Assembly: GCF_039544005.1 (NCBI RefSeq)
Contig: NZ_BAABKV010000001.1
Coordinates: 2,790,001-2,854,000 of the forward strand
DNA: 64,000 bases
Direction of reading: 5' to 3'
From: Kitasatospora paranensis
Lineage (GTDB): Bacteria; Actinomycetota; Actinomycetes; Streptomycetales; Streptomycetaceae
Under the pieces are notes generated by a model. It was not told the origin of the DNA. It was given only the letters and a program-made list of their open reading frames with translations, and did no database searches. Of this stretch, positions 42,862 through 51,709 are shown one piece after another; position 1 is the stretch's first letter; each line of letters begins with the position of its first letter. Both the position numbers and the translations under genes were made by a program.

Positions 42862-43991
42862 ATGTCCCCGACCTCCGCGCCACGCGTCGCCGCCCGGTCC
42901 GCCGCGCCCCGCTCCGCCCTGGGCCCCCGGCGGCTGCATCCCGGCGCCTGGTGGCTGTGGTCCCTGGGCCTGGCCGCCGCCGCCACCCGCACCACCAACC
43001 CGCTGCTGCTCCTGCTGATCGCCGCCGTCGCGGGCTACGTGGTGGCCGCCCGGCGCGGCGACGAGCCGTGGTCCCGCTCGTACGGGGCCTTCCTGCGGCT
43101 CGGCCTGGTGGTGCTGGCGATCCGGATGGGCTTCACGGTGCTGCTCGGCTCGCCCGTCCCCGGCACCCACGTGCTGCTCACCCTGCCCCGGCTGCCGCTG
43201 CCCGACTGGGCGCAGGGCGTCCGGATCGGCGGCCCGATCAGCCTCGAGTCCCTGCTGTTCACGCTGTACGAGGGGCTGCGGCTCGCGGTGCTGCTGGTCT
43301 GCCTCGGCGCGGCCAACGCCCTGGCCTCCCCCAGCCGGCTGCTGCGCGCCCTGCCCGGCGCCCTGTACGAGGCCGGGCTGGCCGCCGTGGTGGCGATGAC
43401 CTTCGCGCCGAACCTGGTCGCCGACGTCCGCCGGCTGCGGGCCGCCCGCCGGCTGCGCGGCCGCACCGACCGCGGTGTCGCGGCGCTGCTGAGCGTCGGG
43501 CTGCCGGTGCTGGAGGGCGCGCTGGAGCGCTCGGTCGCGCTCGCCGCGGCCATGGACAGCCGGGGCTTCGGGCGGACGGCCGCCGTGCCGCCGCGGATCG
43601 CCCGGGCCACCGCCGCGCTCACCCTGCTGGGCCTGGTCGGCGTCTGCGCGGCCCTGTACGGGCTGCTCGGCGCCGAGGAGCCGGCTGGGCGCTGCCGGTG
43701 CTGCTGCTCGGCCTGGCCTCGGCCGCCGGCGGGCTGCTGGCCGGCGGACGGCGGACGGTCCGCAGCCGCTACCGGCCCGATCCGTGGGCGCTGCGCGAGT
43801 GGCTGGTGGCCGGCTCCGGCGTCGCGGTCGCCGTGCTCACCGTCTGGTGCGCCGGGCGGTACCCGGCCGCCTTCGCACCGTCCGTGGTGCCGCCGACCGT
43901 ACCGGAGCTGCCGCTGCCCGCGGTCGCCGCCGTGCTGCTCGGCCTGCTGCCCGCCGTCGCCGCCCCCGCCCTGCCGAGGAGGAGCCCGTGA
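42862..43991 (+). CDS. ECF transporter T component (CbiQ type), one-base frameshift
   Basis: 376 residues after adding one G at 43683-43684 (AEEPGWALPVLLLG). Five or more membrane helices: ALGPRRLHPGAWWLWSLGLA, PLLLLLIAAVAGYVVAARRG, FLRLGLVVLAIRMGFTVLL, GLRLAVLLVCLGAANALAS. The coupling helices with the typical Ala-Arg-Gly motif are visible: LRAARRLRGRTDRGVAALLS and AAMDSRGFGRTAAVPP. It transmits ATP-driven movement to the S component. An extra C-terminal pair of helices (ALREWLVAGSGVAVAVLTVW) exceeds the usual CbiQ length. Stop overlaps the next gene (GTGA). Confidence 0.88.
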
Positions 43992-45598
43992 TCACCTTCG
44001 AGCAGGTGTCCGTCCAGTACGCCGACACCGCCTCCCCCGCGATCGCCGGCCTCGACCTGACCGTGCCCGAGGGCGAACTCTGCCTGCTGGTCGGCCCGTC
44101 CGGCTCCGGCAAGTCGACCCTGCTGGGCACCGTCAACGGGCTGGTCCCGCACTTCACCGGCGGCACCCTGCACGGGCGGGTCACCGTCGACGGCCGGGAC
44201 ACCCGCACCCACCGGCCGCGCGACCTCGCCGACCTGGTCGGCACGGTCGGGCAGGACCCGCTCGCCCACTTCGTCACCGACACCGTCGAGGACGAACTCG
44301 CCTACGGCATGGAGTCGCTCGGCCTGGCACCGGACGTGATGCGCCGCCGGGTCGAGGAGACCCTCGACCTGCTGGGCCTCGCCGACCTGCGCGACCGCGC
44401 CCTCACCTCGCTCTCCGGCGGCCAGCAGCAGCGCGTCGCGATCGGCTCGGTGCTCACCGTCCACCCGCGGGTGCTGGTGCTGGACGAGCCGACCTCCGCG
44501 CTCGACCCCGGCGCGGCCGAGGAGGTCCTCGCCGTGCTGCAGCGCCTCGTCCACGACCTCGGCACCACCGTGCTGCTCGCCGAGCACCGGCTGGAACGCG
44601 TCGTCCAGTACGCCGACCGGGTGCTGCTGCTGCCCGGCGCGGGCGGGCCCCCGGTGCTCGGCGACCCGGCCGAGGTCATGGCGCACTCCCCCGTCCACCC
44701 GCCGGTGGTGGCGCTCGGGCGGGCGGCCGGCTGGTCGCCGCTGCCGCTCTCCGTCCGGGACGCCCGCCGCCGGGCCGCCCCACTGCGCGAACGGCTGGCC
44801 GGCCGCACCCCGCCCTCCCCCGCCGCCGCACCCGGCGAGGTGCTCGCCGAGGCCGCCCGGCTGGTCGTCCGGCGCGGTCCGACGGCCGCGCTGCGCGGCG
44901 CCGACCTGGACCTGCGGGCCGGCCGGATCACGGCGCTGATGGGCCGCAACGGCGCCGGCAAGTCGACGCTGATGGGCAGCCTGGTCGGGCTGCACGCGCC
45001 GGCCGGCGGCACCGTCCGGGTCGGCGGGCTCGTCCCGCACAAGGCCCGCCCGCAGGAGCTGATCCGGCGGATCGGACTCGTCCCGCAGGACCCGCGCGAC
45101 CTGCTCTGCACCGAGAGCGTCGGCGCCGAGTGCGCGTCCGCGGACCGCGACGCCGGCGCGCCGGCCGGCACCTGCCGCGCCCTGGTCACCGGCCTGCTGC
45201 CCAGCCTCGACGACGACCGCCACCCGCGGGACCTCTCCGAGGGCCAGCGCCTCATCCTGGCCCTCGCCGTGGTGCTCACCGCGAAGCCGCCGGTCATCCT
45301 GCTCGACGAGCCGACCCGGGGCCTCGACTACGCCGCCAAGGCCCGCCTGGTGACGGTGCTGCGGGAGCTGGCGGCGGCCGGGCACGCCGTCCTGCTCGCC
45401 ACCCACGACGTCGAGCTCGCCGCCGAACTCGCCCACCGCACCGTGGTGCTGGCCGAGGGCGAGGTGGTCGCCGAGGGCCCGACCGCCGAGGTGGTGACGG
45501 CCTCCCCGGTCTTCGCTCCGCAGGTCGCGAAGGTGCTGGCCCCGGGACCCTGGCTGACCGTCGGCCAGGTCCGCGCCGAGCTGGACGGACCGGCGTGA
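43988..45598 (+). CDS. ECF transporter ATPase, two fused ABC domains (CbiO type)
   Basis: 536 residues from GTG 43988. First domain: Walker A VGPSGSGKSTLLG, Q-loop GQDPLAHFVTDTVEDELAYG, signature SLSGGQQQRVAIGSV, Walker B VLVLDEPTSALDP, H-loop LLAEHRLERV. Second domain: Walker A MGRNGAGKSTLMG, signature LSEGQRLILALAVVL, Walker B VILLDEPTRGLDY, H-loop LLATHDVELAAE. Both sites are complete. It corresponds to the A and A' subunits of an ECF module in one chain. Overlaps by 4 bases with both neighbours, so tightly coupled in translation. Confidence 0.94.
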   Translation: MITFEQVSVQYADTASPAIAGLDLTVPEGELCLLVGPSGSGKSTLLGTVNGLVPHFTGGTLHGRVTVDGRDTRTHRPRDLADLVGTVGQDPLAHFVTDTVEDELAYGMESLGLAPDVMRRRVEETLDLLGLADLRDRALTSLSGGQQQRVAIGSVLTVHPRVLVLDEPTSALDPGAAEEVLAVLQRLVHDLGTTVLLAEHRLERVVQYADRVLLLPGAGGPPVLGDPAEVMAHSPVHPPVVALGRAAGWSPLPLSVRDARRRAAPLRERLAGRTPPSPAAAPGEVLAEAARLVVRRGPTAALRGADLDLRAGRITALMGRNGAGKSTLMGSLVGLHAPAGGTVRVGGLVPHKARPQELIRRIGLVPQDPRDLLCTESVGAECASADRDAGAPAGTCRALVTGLLPSLDDDRHPRDLSEGQRLILALAVVLTAKPPVILLDEPTRGLDYAAKARLVTVLRELAAAGHAVLLATHDVELAAELAHRTVVLAEGEVVAEGPTAEVVTASPVFAPQVAKVLAPGPWLTVGQVRAELDGPA

Positions 45599-46439
45599 GC
45601 GCCGCCCGGCCCGCGCCGCTGGGCCGCCGCTCCGGCGCGGCGCTGATGCTGCTCTCCGCGGTGGGCGTGGCCGCCTTCGGCTGGCCGCTGCTCGCCTCCC
45701 CGGCTCCGACCTGGTCGGTCACTCCGCCGACGCGCCATGGCTGTTCGCACTGCTGCTGCCGCTGCTGCTGGCCGTGGTGGTCGCCCAGATCTCCGAGGGC
45801 CGGTCGGCGGGCGGCGGCGCACCCGGGCTGGACGCCAAGGCGGTCGCGCTGCTCGGCGTGCTCGCCGCGGCCGGGGCCGCGCTGCGGCCGCTCGGAGCGG
45901 GCACCGCCGGGCTGGAGCCGATGTTCTTCCTGATGGTGCTGGCCGGGCGGGCCCTCGGACCGGGCTTCGGCTTCGTGCTGGGCGCGGTCTCGATGTTCGC
46001 CTCGGCGCTGCTGACCGGCGGGGTCGGCCCCTGGCTGCCGTTCCAGATGCTCGCGATGGGCTGGGTCTGCCTCGGCGCCGGGCTGCTCCCGGGCGCCGGC
46101 GCGCTGCGCGGCCGCGGCGAGCACCTGCTGCTGGCGGCCTACGGCGCCGTCGCCGCCGTCGGGTACGGCACGGTGATGAACCTCCAGGGCTGGCCGTACA
46201 TCGCCGGGGAGGCGAGCTCGATCGCCTTCGTGCCCGGCGACCCGCTCTCCGCGAATCTGCCGCGGTTCGCCCTGTACTGCCTGACCACCTCGCTCGGCTG
46301 GGACCTGCCGCGGGCCGCGCTCACCGCCGCGCTCTGCCTGAGCGTCGGCGGGCCGCTGCTGCGGGCACTGCGCCGGACGACCCGCCGGGCGGCGTTCGAC
46401 GCGCCGGTGGCGTTCGAGCCGCCCGCCGGCCGGGACTGA
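45595..46439 (+). CDS. ECF transporter substrate-binding (S) component, one-base frameshift
   Basis: 281 residues after adding one G at 45717-45718, giving TWSGHSADAPWLFALLLPLL. Six membrane helices can be counted: ALMLLSAVGVAAFGWPLL, WLFALLLPLLLAVVVAQISE, AVALLGVLAAAGAALRPLGA, MFFLMVLAGRALGPGFGFVL, GAVSMFASALLTGGVGPWLP, LAAYGAVAAVGYGTVMNLQG. This matches S-component proteins; GPWLPFQMLAMGWVCLGAGL is a characteristic motif of the CbrT/QueT-like folds. Cobalamin or its precursor is the expected substrate because of the B12 riboswitch, though cobalt cannot be excluded by sequence. Confidence 0.85.
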
Positions 46440-46472
46440 CCCGGTCGGCGGGCGGGCGGACGGGAGCGGCGG

Positions 46473-46805
46473 TCAGGCCTTCGGCCCCGCGGACTGCACG
46501 ACCTCGAAGGACCAGAGCGTCGAGTCGCTCGCGGCCGGCCGCTTGGGCGCCTCGCCCTCGGCCGCCGGCGGACCCTGGCGGTGCGCCTGCTGCATCGGGC
46601 CGGCCATCCACGCCTGGAAGGCCTCCTCGGAGGCCCACCGGGTGTACACCAGGTACTGCTCGGTGCCCTCGACCGGGCGGAGCAGCTCGAACCACTCGAA
46701 GCCGTCCGAGTTCTCCACGGCGCCGGCCCGGGCGGCGAACCGCTTCTCCAGGGTCTCGCGCATCTCAGCGGGCACACTCAGCACATTGATCTTCACGACA
46801 GACAT
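46473..46805 (-). CDS. Antibiotic biosynthesis monooxygenase-fold protein (heme-degrading type)
   Basis: 110 residues, ATG 46805. Dimeric alpha-beta barrel family: VVKINVLSVPAEMRETLEKR, GAVENSDGFEWFELLRPVEG, YLVYTRWASEEAFQAWMAG. The sequence order and the Asn near the start (KINVL) and Trp in FEWFELL resemble MhuD/IsdG-type heme oxygenases; annotation as HmoA-like is usual for this family. The C-terminal region PMQQAHRQGPPAAEGEAPKR is longer than typical. Convergent with the ECF S gene. Downstream of the FMN reductase gene by 22 bases in the same direction, so the two may be one operon with a redox role. Confidence 0.8.
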   Translation of the reverse strand: MSVVKINVLSVPAEMRETLEKRFAARAGAVENSDGFEWFELLRPVEGTEQYLVYTRWASEEAFQAWMAGPMQQAHRQGPPAAEGEAPKRPAASDSTLWSFEVVQSAGPKA

Positions 46806-46827
46806 GTCACCCATCCTGCCAGCCCCG

Positions 46828-47400
46828 TCACCGTCCCTGCGGCAGCACGGTGAGCACCCGCTCGACAAAGGTGTGGAAGTCCGCCATGAAGTCGGCCAGG
46901 AACTGCTGGACGGTCGGTTCGGTCACCTCGCCGTCGTCACCGAACAGCCCCGGGGTGAACTGGATGTAGGCCTCCGGCGCGTTCATCTGCGGCGAGTTGC
47001 AGAAGCTCAGGATGGAGCGGAGGTTCTGCTGGGCGACGGCCGTCCCGATCTTGCCGGGCGAGGCGCCGATCACCGCGGACGGCTTGTGGGTGAACGAGTT
47101 GGTGCCCCACGGGCGGCTCGCCCAGTCGATGGCGTTCTTCAGGCTGCCGGGGATGTCCCGGTTGTACTCGGGGGTGACGAAGAGCACCGCGTCCACCCCG
47201 GCGATCGCCTCCTTGAGGGCCCGCCCCTCCGGCGGGTAGTCCGCGTCGAAGTCGTGGTTGTACAGCGGCAGGTCGCGGATCGGGATCTCCTGGAACTCCA
47301 GGCCCGGCGGGGCCACCCGGATCAGTGCCCTGGAGAGCACCCGGTTGATCGACTTCGAGGACAGGCTGCCGACGAAGTATCCGACCTTGTACACGGTCAT
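46828..47400 (-). CDS. NADPH-dependent FMN reductase
   Basis: 190 residues; AAGGAG 8 bases before ATG 47400. Flavodoxin-like fold: VGYFVGSLSSKSINRVLSRA (phosphate loop for FMN), DLPLYNHDFDADYPPEGRAL, DAVLFVTPEYNRDIPGSLKN (signature TPEYN), AIDWASRPWGTNSFTHKPSA and GASPGKIGTAVAQQNLRSIL. It reduces FMN or quinone-like compounds with NADPH. Upstream of the monooxygenase-fold gene, which might use the reduced flavin or electrons. Confidence 0.92.
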   Translation of the reverse strand: MTVYKVGYFVGSLSSKSINRVLSRALIRVAPPGLEFQEIPIRDLPLYNHDFDADYPPEGRALKEAIAGVDAVLFVTPEYNRDIPGSLKNAIDWASRPWGTNSFTHKPSAVIGASPGKIGTAVAQQNLRSILSFCNSPQMNAPEAYIQFTPGLFGDDGEVTEPTVQQFLADFMADFHTFVERVLTVLPQGR

Positions 47401-47691
47401 GCGCGGTTCTCCTTCCGCCCGGACGGGCCGTCCCGCCCGGCCGGATCGGCGGGCCGCGGGCACGGTCCTCCTGCATCCTGCCCCGCGCCCGGGGACCGGG
47501 CGACCCGGACGGTGCGCACGGAGCAGCGCCCACAGCCGTCGGCAGGGCCGTCCCCGCATCGTCCCCGCGGCCCGCGGGCGGACCGGCCCGGCCGACCGGT
47601 CCGCCCGACCGGTCCGGCGGACGGACCGTGCGCTGACCATCCGTCGGTAAAAAGGCGCGCAGCCGCCGGACGGTCCGTCTATGGTGCCCGG

Positions 47692-48597
47692 ATGACCGAC
47701 ATCATGCCGCTCTCCGACCGCTCCTCCTGGCTGCCCGACCACCTGCGGCGGCTGACCGCGGCGTACCGGGCGAACGGCCTCACCGAGGCCGCCGCGACGG
47801 CCATGGTCGAGCGGGGCCGCGAGCGCGCCGAGGACTGGCAGGCCGCCGAGATCGTCGCGGACGGGCGGCGGGTGGGCCTGGTGGCCGCCGGGGTCGTGAC
47901 CGAGAACGGCACCACGACCGGGCGGATCGGCATCCTGCGGCTGGACCCGGCCGCGGGCGGCACCGACCGGGACAGGCTGGCCGCCCGGGACTGGGCGGAG
48001 GGGTGGTGCGCCGAGCGGGGCGCCCGGCAGGTGTTCGTCGCCCTCACCGAGCCGGACACGCTGTTCGACGACTACGGCGTCCGCGGACAGAACCGGGTCA
48101 AGCCGGTCGGCATCGCACCGACCCCGGCGGAGGGGCTGACCGGCCGTCCGATGACCGCGGCCGAGTACCCGGTCTGGCGGGCCGCCCAGGAGGCCGAGTA
48201 CACCGCCGACATCATCCGCGCCGGTGCGCTCGACCCCGATCAGGCCCGCGCCAAGTCCGCGCAGGACTTCGCCCGGCTGCTCCCCGACGGGCTGGCCAGC
48301 ACCGGGCACGCGATCCTCGTCCTGGAGAACGGCGGCCGGACGGTCGGCACCGGCTGGCTCCTGCACGGCTTCCTGCCGGGCGTCACCTTCGGCTACTCGC
48401 TGGAGGTCCACCCCGAGCACCGCGGCAACGGCCACGGCCGCGGCGCGATGACCGTCGGCGAACTCGCCACCGCCGCCGCCGGCGACCAGGCGCTGATGCT
48501 CAACGTCTTCGGCGGCAACGAGGTCGCCATGAACCTCTACACCAGCACCGGCTACCGCGTCCTGGAGGAGCACCGCTCCCGCGAACTGACCGGCTGA
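47692..48597 (+). CDS. GNAT-family N-acetyltransferase
   Basis: 301 residues, larger than a single GNAT domain; a degenerate N-terminal half (WLPDHLRRLTAAYRANGLTE, WQAAEIVADGRRVGLVAAGV) and an active C-terminal domain. The acetyl-CoA site is in FGYSLEVHPEHRGNGHGRGA followed by LMLNVFGGNEVAMNLYTSTG, YRVLEEHRSREL. TATGGT at 47680-47685 lies 6 bases before ATG 47692, so the mRNA is probably leaderless. The acceptor is unknown. Confidence 0.85.
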   Translation: MTDIMPLSDRSSWLPDHLRRLTAAYRANGLTEAAATAMVERGRERAEDWQAAEIVADGRRVGLVAAGVVTENGTTTGRIGILRLDPAAGGTDRDRLAARDWAEGWCAERGARQVFVALTEPDTLFDDYGVRGQNRVKPVGIAPTPAEGLTGRPMTAAEYPVWRAAQEAEYTADIIRAGALDPDQARAKSAQDFARLLPDGLASTGHAILVLENGGRTVGTGWLLHGFLPGVTFGYSLEVHPEHRGNGHGRGAMTVGELATAAAGDQALMLNVFGGNEVAMNLYTSTGYRVLEEHRSRELTG

Positions 48598-48643
48598 CCT
48601 GCCCCGATAGGGTGCGCGGCACCGTCAGAAGAAGAGGTGCGGC

Positions 48644-49845
48644 ATGGGCCCGGGCAGACAGTGGCAGCTGGGGCGCGCGCAGCGCCGGTACGAGCGGGGC
48701 ATGCAGCTCGCCAAGGAGCAGAAGTGGGCCGAGTCCGAGGCCGCCCTGCGCTCGGTGACGGAGACCCGCACCGCCGCACTGGGGCCCGACCACCAGGACA
48801 CCCTGCGCAGCCGGGGCCAGCGCGCCGCGGTGCTGCGCCGGCTCGACCGCACGGACGAGGCCGTCGCGGAGTTGAACACCTGCGTCGAAGCGCTCGGGCG
48901 GACGCTGGGCGAGTCCGCCCGGCCGACGCTGGAGATGCGGGTGCTCCGCTGCCAGGTGCTCCGCAAGGCCGACCGGGGCGCCGCGGCGATGCCGGACGCA
49001 CGGTTCGTGACGCAGGCGCTGGACAGTCGGCCCGACGAGCTGAACTTCCAGGCCAGCGGTCTGCTCGGAGGGATCCTGAACGATCTGGGCCGGCACGAGG
49101 AGGCCTCCGAGGCGTTCGCCTCCCAGGCTTCGGTGTTCGACGGCCTGACCGGTTCCCTGCGGCTGGCCGCGCAGCAGCTCCGTGCCAACCACGCGACCAC
49201 AGCGCTCTACCTCGGACGGTTCGAGCAGGTGGAAGCCGTCTCCCGGGGCATGATCGCAAGCATCGGGACCCTCGCACTGCGGTCACCACCAAGGTGCGCG
49301 CTTCGGCGTCGAACAGTCTGGCGTTCGCCCTGCACGGCCAGGGCCGGCACGAGGAGGCCGAGCAGGTCGCACGGGATGCGGTGGCGGACCTCACCAGGCT
49401 CGGCTTGGACCGGTTCCGCGGCACCGTCCGGCTGAACCTGGCTCGCAGCCTGCGCGGGCAGCGCCGGTTCGAGGAGGCGCTGGCCCAGGTGGCCGCCGCC
49501 CGGGCCGATTTCGCCCGCGAGCGGGACGCGGAGCCGGGCGATGACTCCGCCGCCGCCACCGGCGCCGCCGCGGCCCTGCTCGGCCTCGGACGCCCTGCGG
49601 AGGCGGAGGCGGCGGCCGTCGAGGCCCTGGACATCTGCCGGGCGGTGTTCGGGCCCGCGCACCACCGGCGGCTGGAGGCCGGGCACCTCCACGCCCTCGC
49701 GGTCGCCGCGCAGGGCCGTGACACGGAGGCCGCCGGGCTGCTGGCGGCCAATCACGAGGCCTGGCTGGCCGCCTTCGGCGCCGGGCACCCGGGGACGGAG
49801 GCCGCCGCGGCCGCGCTCAGCGCCGCCGCGCCGACCGGAGGCTGA
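48644..49845 (+). CDS. TPR-repeat protein, one-base frameshift
   Basis: 400 residues after adding one G at 49265-49267 (IASIGDPRTAVTTKVRAS). Helical tetratricopeptide repeats: RRYERGMQLAKEQKWAESEA, LGPDHQDTLRSRGQRAAVLR, LGRHEEASEAFASQASVFDG, LHGQGRHEEAEQVARDAVAD, LGRPAEAEAAAVEALDICRA. The phrases LGPDHQDTLRSR and FGPAHHRRLEAG are typical of NB-ARC/FxSxx-COOH-type streptomycete TPR proteins, but no ATPase or signalling domain is attached. Probably a protein-protein scaffold. Its 3' end overlaps the convergent membrane gene by 29 bases. Confidence 0.82.
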
Positions 49846-50476
49846 CGACGAGGGCGGCGGCCAGCAGGGCGGCGGCGGGGACGGCGATGTTCGGGAGCTG
49901 CCGCAGCCCTGCCGGGTCCGCCGCCGCGTCCACCGGCAGGCCGAGGACGGCGAGCTCGGTGAGACCGTCCCAGGTCGCGGCGAGGTAGCCGAGGACGGCC
50001 CAGAGGAGCGCGAACAGCGCCAGGGCGGCGCTGCGTTCCGCGGCGGCGAGGACGAGCAGCGCCACGGCGATGACGACGAGCGGGGTGGCGCCGTTGAAGA
50101 CCAGGAGGTGGGCGGCCTCGGCCCAGGCCGACGGGATGCGCAGGCCCGGCCAGTCGGCCGCGGTGAGCGCCGCGGTCAGTGCGGCCGTCAGGACGGCGGC
50201 GGCGAGCACCGGAACGGCGCGCGGCACCCGGCCGTCGCGCCGGTAGCGCCGGAGGATCGCCGCGGCGCCGACCGCCAGGGCGGCCGTCCAGTAGAGGGCG
50301 AGCCATCCGGGGTGGGCGAGTTCGTACCGGCCGAGGATGCCGCCGGGCGACCGGAGCGGCGTCACGCAGGGCAACCCTCCGGTGCAGCCGGAGCCGGGCC
50401 GGAGGTAGAGCGGCAGGGAGAGCACGAGCAGGCCGCCGAACAGGACGAGGACGAACCGGTACCGCCGTGCCGCCAT
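49817..50476 (-). CDS. Six-helix membrane protein of unknown function
   Basis: 219 residues (ATG 50476; another ATG at 50482). Six hydrophobic segments: FVLVLFGGLLVLSLPLYL, WLALYWTAALAVGAAAILRR, AVPVLAAAVLTAALTAALTA, HLLVFNGATPLVVIAVALLV, LALFALLWAVLGYLAATWD, NIAVPAAALLAAALVVSL. An exported Cys pair (SGCTGGLPCVTPLRSPGG) may form a disulfide. Not recognised as a known family. Its 3' end lies within the TPR gene's end (29-base overlap on opposite strands), which would give antisense pairing of the two mRNAs. Confidence 0.7.
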   Translation of the reverse strand: MAARRYRFVLVLFGGLLVLSLPLYLRPGSGCTGGLPCVTPLRSPGGILGRYELAHPGWLALYWTAALAVGAAAILRRYRRDGRVPRAVPVLAAAVLTAALTAALTAADWPGLRIPSAWAEAAHLLVFNGATPLVVIAVALLVLAAAERSAALALFALLWAVLGYLAATWDGLTELAVLGLPVDAAADPAGLRQLPNIAVPAAALLAAALVVSLRSARRR

Positions 50477-50707
50477 GTCCACCGCATCGCTCCCGTCGAA
50501 GGCGTCGTCAGCGGCGAGGCTACGCGGTGGGGACCCCGCAGCCCGGCGTCTTCGGGGATACGCCGGTCCGTCACGGACCGTTCACGACACTCGTTTCACC
50601 ACCAACCCGGACAAGCTGCCCGAACGACACCGGGCGTCCCTGTCGTCTCCGCACAACCTCCTGCATAATCGGGCGCGTTCGTCACACCGATCGAGGAGGA
50701 CCGGCCC

Positions 50708-51679
50708 ATGCCGGGAGAGCACTGCCCGCTGTGCGGCGCGGTCCGGGCCGCTGGCGGCTGCGGCTGCGGCTCCTCGCACCCCGACGTGACGGAGACGGCG
50801 ATCCTGCCGCACACCGAGGGCCCGCCCCTGGTGCGCCCGTACGTGCCCGCGGCCGCGACCGACCACCGGTCCGGCCCGGCCGCGCCCTACCAGGACCCGT
50901 TCGCGACCGCGCTGATGCCGCAGGCGCCGGCGGCCCCGCCGATACCGCCGCGCCCGCCGGGCCACCCGGCCGCGGCCGTTCCGGGGCATCCGGCGGCCGG
51001 CGGCGACCTGGGGGTCTTCTCGTTCCAGGGGACGGTGCAGCAGCGGCCCGGCGGCCGCGCCGAGCGGCGCGAGCACCAGCAGCTGGCGGCCGGACGGCGC
51101 CGGACGGCGGTCGTCGTCGCGGGCCTCGGCATCGCGGCGGTCGGCGCGGGGCTGGCCTTCGTGCTGGCGCCCTCCTCCGACAGCGGCGGGCCGGACCAGG
51201 CGCTGCCCGCCCCGACCGGCAGCATCGAGGCGCCGCCGAGCGTCGACGTGGCGGCGCCGACCGGCGAGGCCTCGTCCTCCGGCCGGCCGAAGGCCTCCGC
51301 CACGGCCGGCCGCAGCAAGGCGCCGACCGGGAAGGCACCGGTGGGGGTGGTCAGTGCGACCGGTCCGGCGGCGCCGTCGGCGAGTTCCCCGGCGGCGGCC
51401 AGCCCCACGCCGTCCGCCCCGGCGACCGTCCGGGTGCTGAAGGCCGGTGACAGCGGAGCGGACGTCAGGACGATGCAGCAGCTGCTGCTCACCGCCGACT
51501 GCGGCGACCACCACCTCAACACGTGGTTCGTCAGCGGCACCTTCGACTCCTGGACGCAGTGGGTGCTGGCCGACTTCCAGCGCCAGCACCGCATCAAGGG
51601 CGACGAGCGCAACAGCACCCTCTACGGTCCGCAGACCCAGGCCGCGCTGCAGGCGACGGCCGCCGACCCGGGCTGCTGA
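50708..51679 (+). CDS. Membrane protein with N-terminal Cys cluster and C-terminal peptidoglycan-binding domain
   Basis: 323 residues, ATG 50708 with GGAGGA 7 bases ahead. The start has a Cys-rich zinc-binding-like motif (MPGEHCPLCGAVRAAGGCGC). A Pro-rich cytoplasmic part follows, then one membrane helix (TAVVVAGLGIAAVGAGLAFV), an Ala/Ser/Pro-rich exported stalk and a C-terminal PG_binding_1 domain (VRVLKAGDSGADVRTMQQLL, FVSGTFDSWTQWVLADFQRQ, TLYGPQTQAALQ) with conserved Gly/Asp and Cys (TADCGDHH, DPGC). The inside-zinc, outside-wall design suggests sensing of the cell wall from the cytoplasm, e.g. linking growth to a cytoplasmic partner. Confidence 0.82.
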   Translation: MPGEHCPLCGAVRAAGGCGCGSSHPDVTETAILPHTEGPPLVRPYVPAAATDHRSGPAAPYQDPFATALMPQAPAAPPIPPRPPGHPAAAVPGHPAAGGDLGVFSFQGTVQQRPGGRAERREHQQLAAGRRRTAVVVAGLGIAAVGAGLAFVLAPSSDSGGPDQALPAPTGSIEAPPSVDVAAPTGEASSSGRPKASATAGRSKAPTGKAPVGVVSATGPAAPSASSPAAASPTPSAPATVRVLKAGDSGADVRTMQQLLLTADCGDHHLNTWFVSGTFDSWTQWVLADFQRQHRIKGDERNSTLYGPQTQAALQATAADPGC

Positions 51680-51709
51680 CCCGGGCCGGGGCGTCCGTCC
51701 GACAGGACG

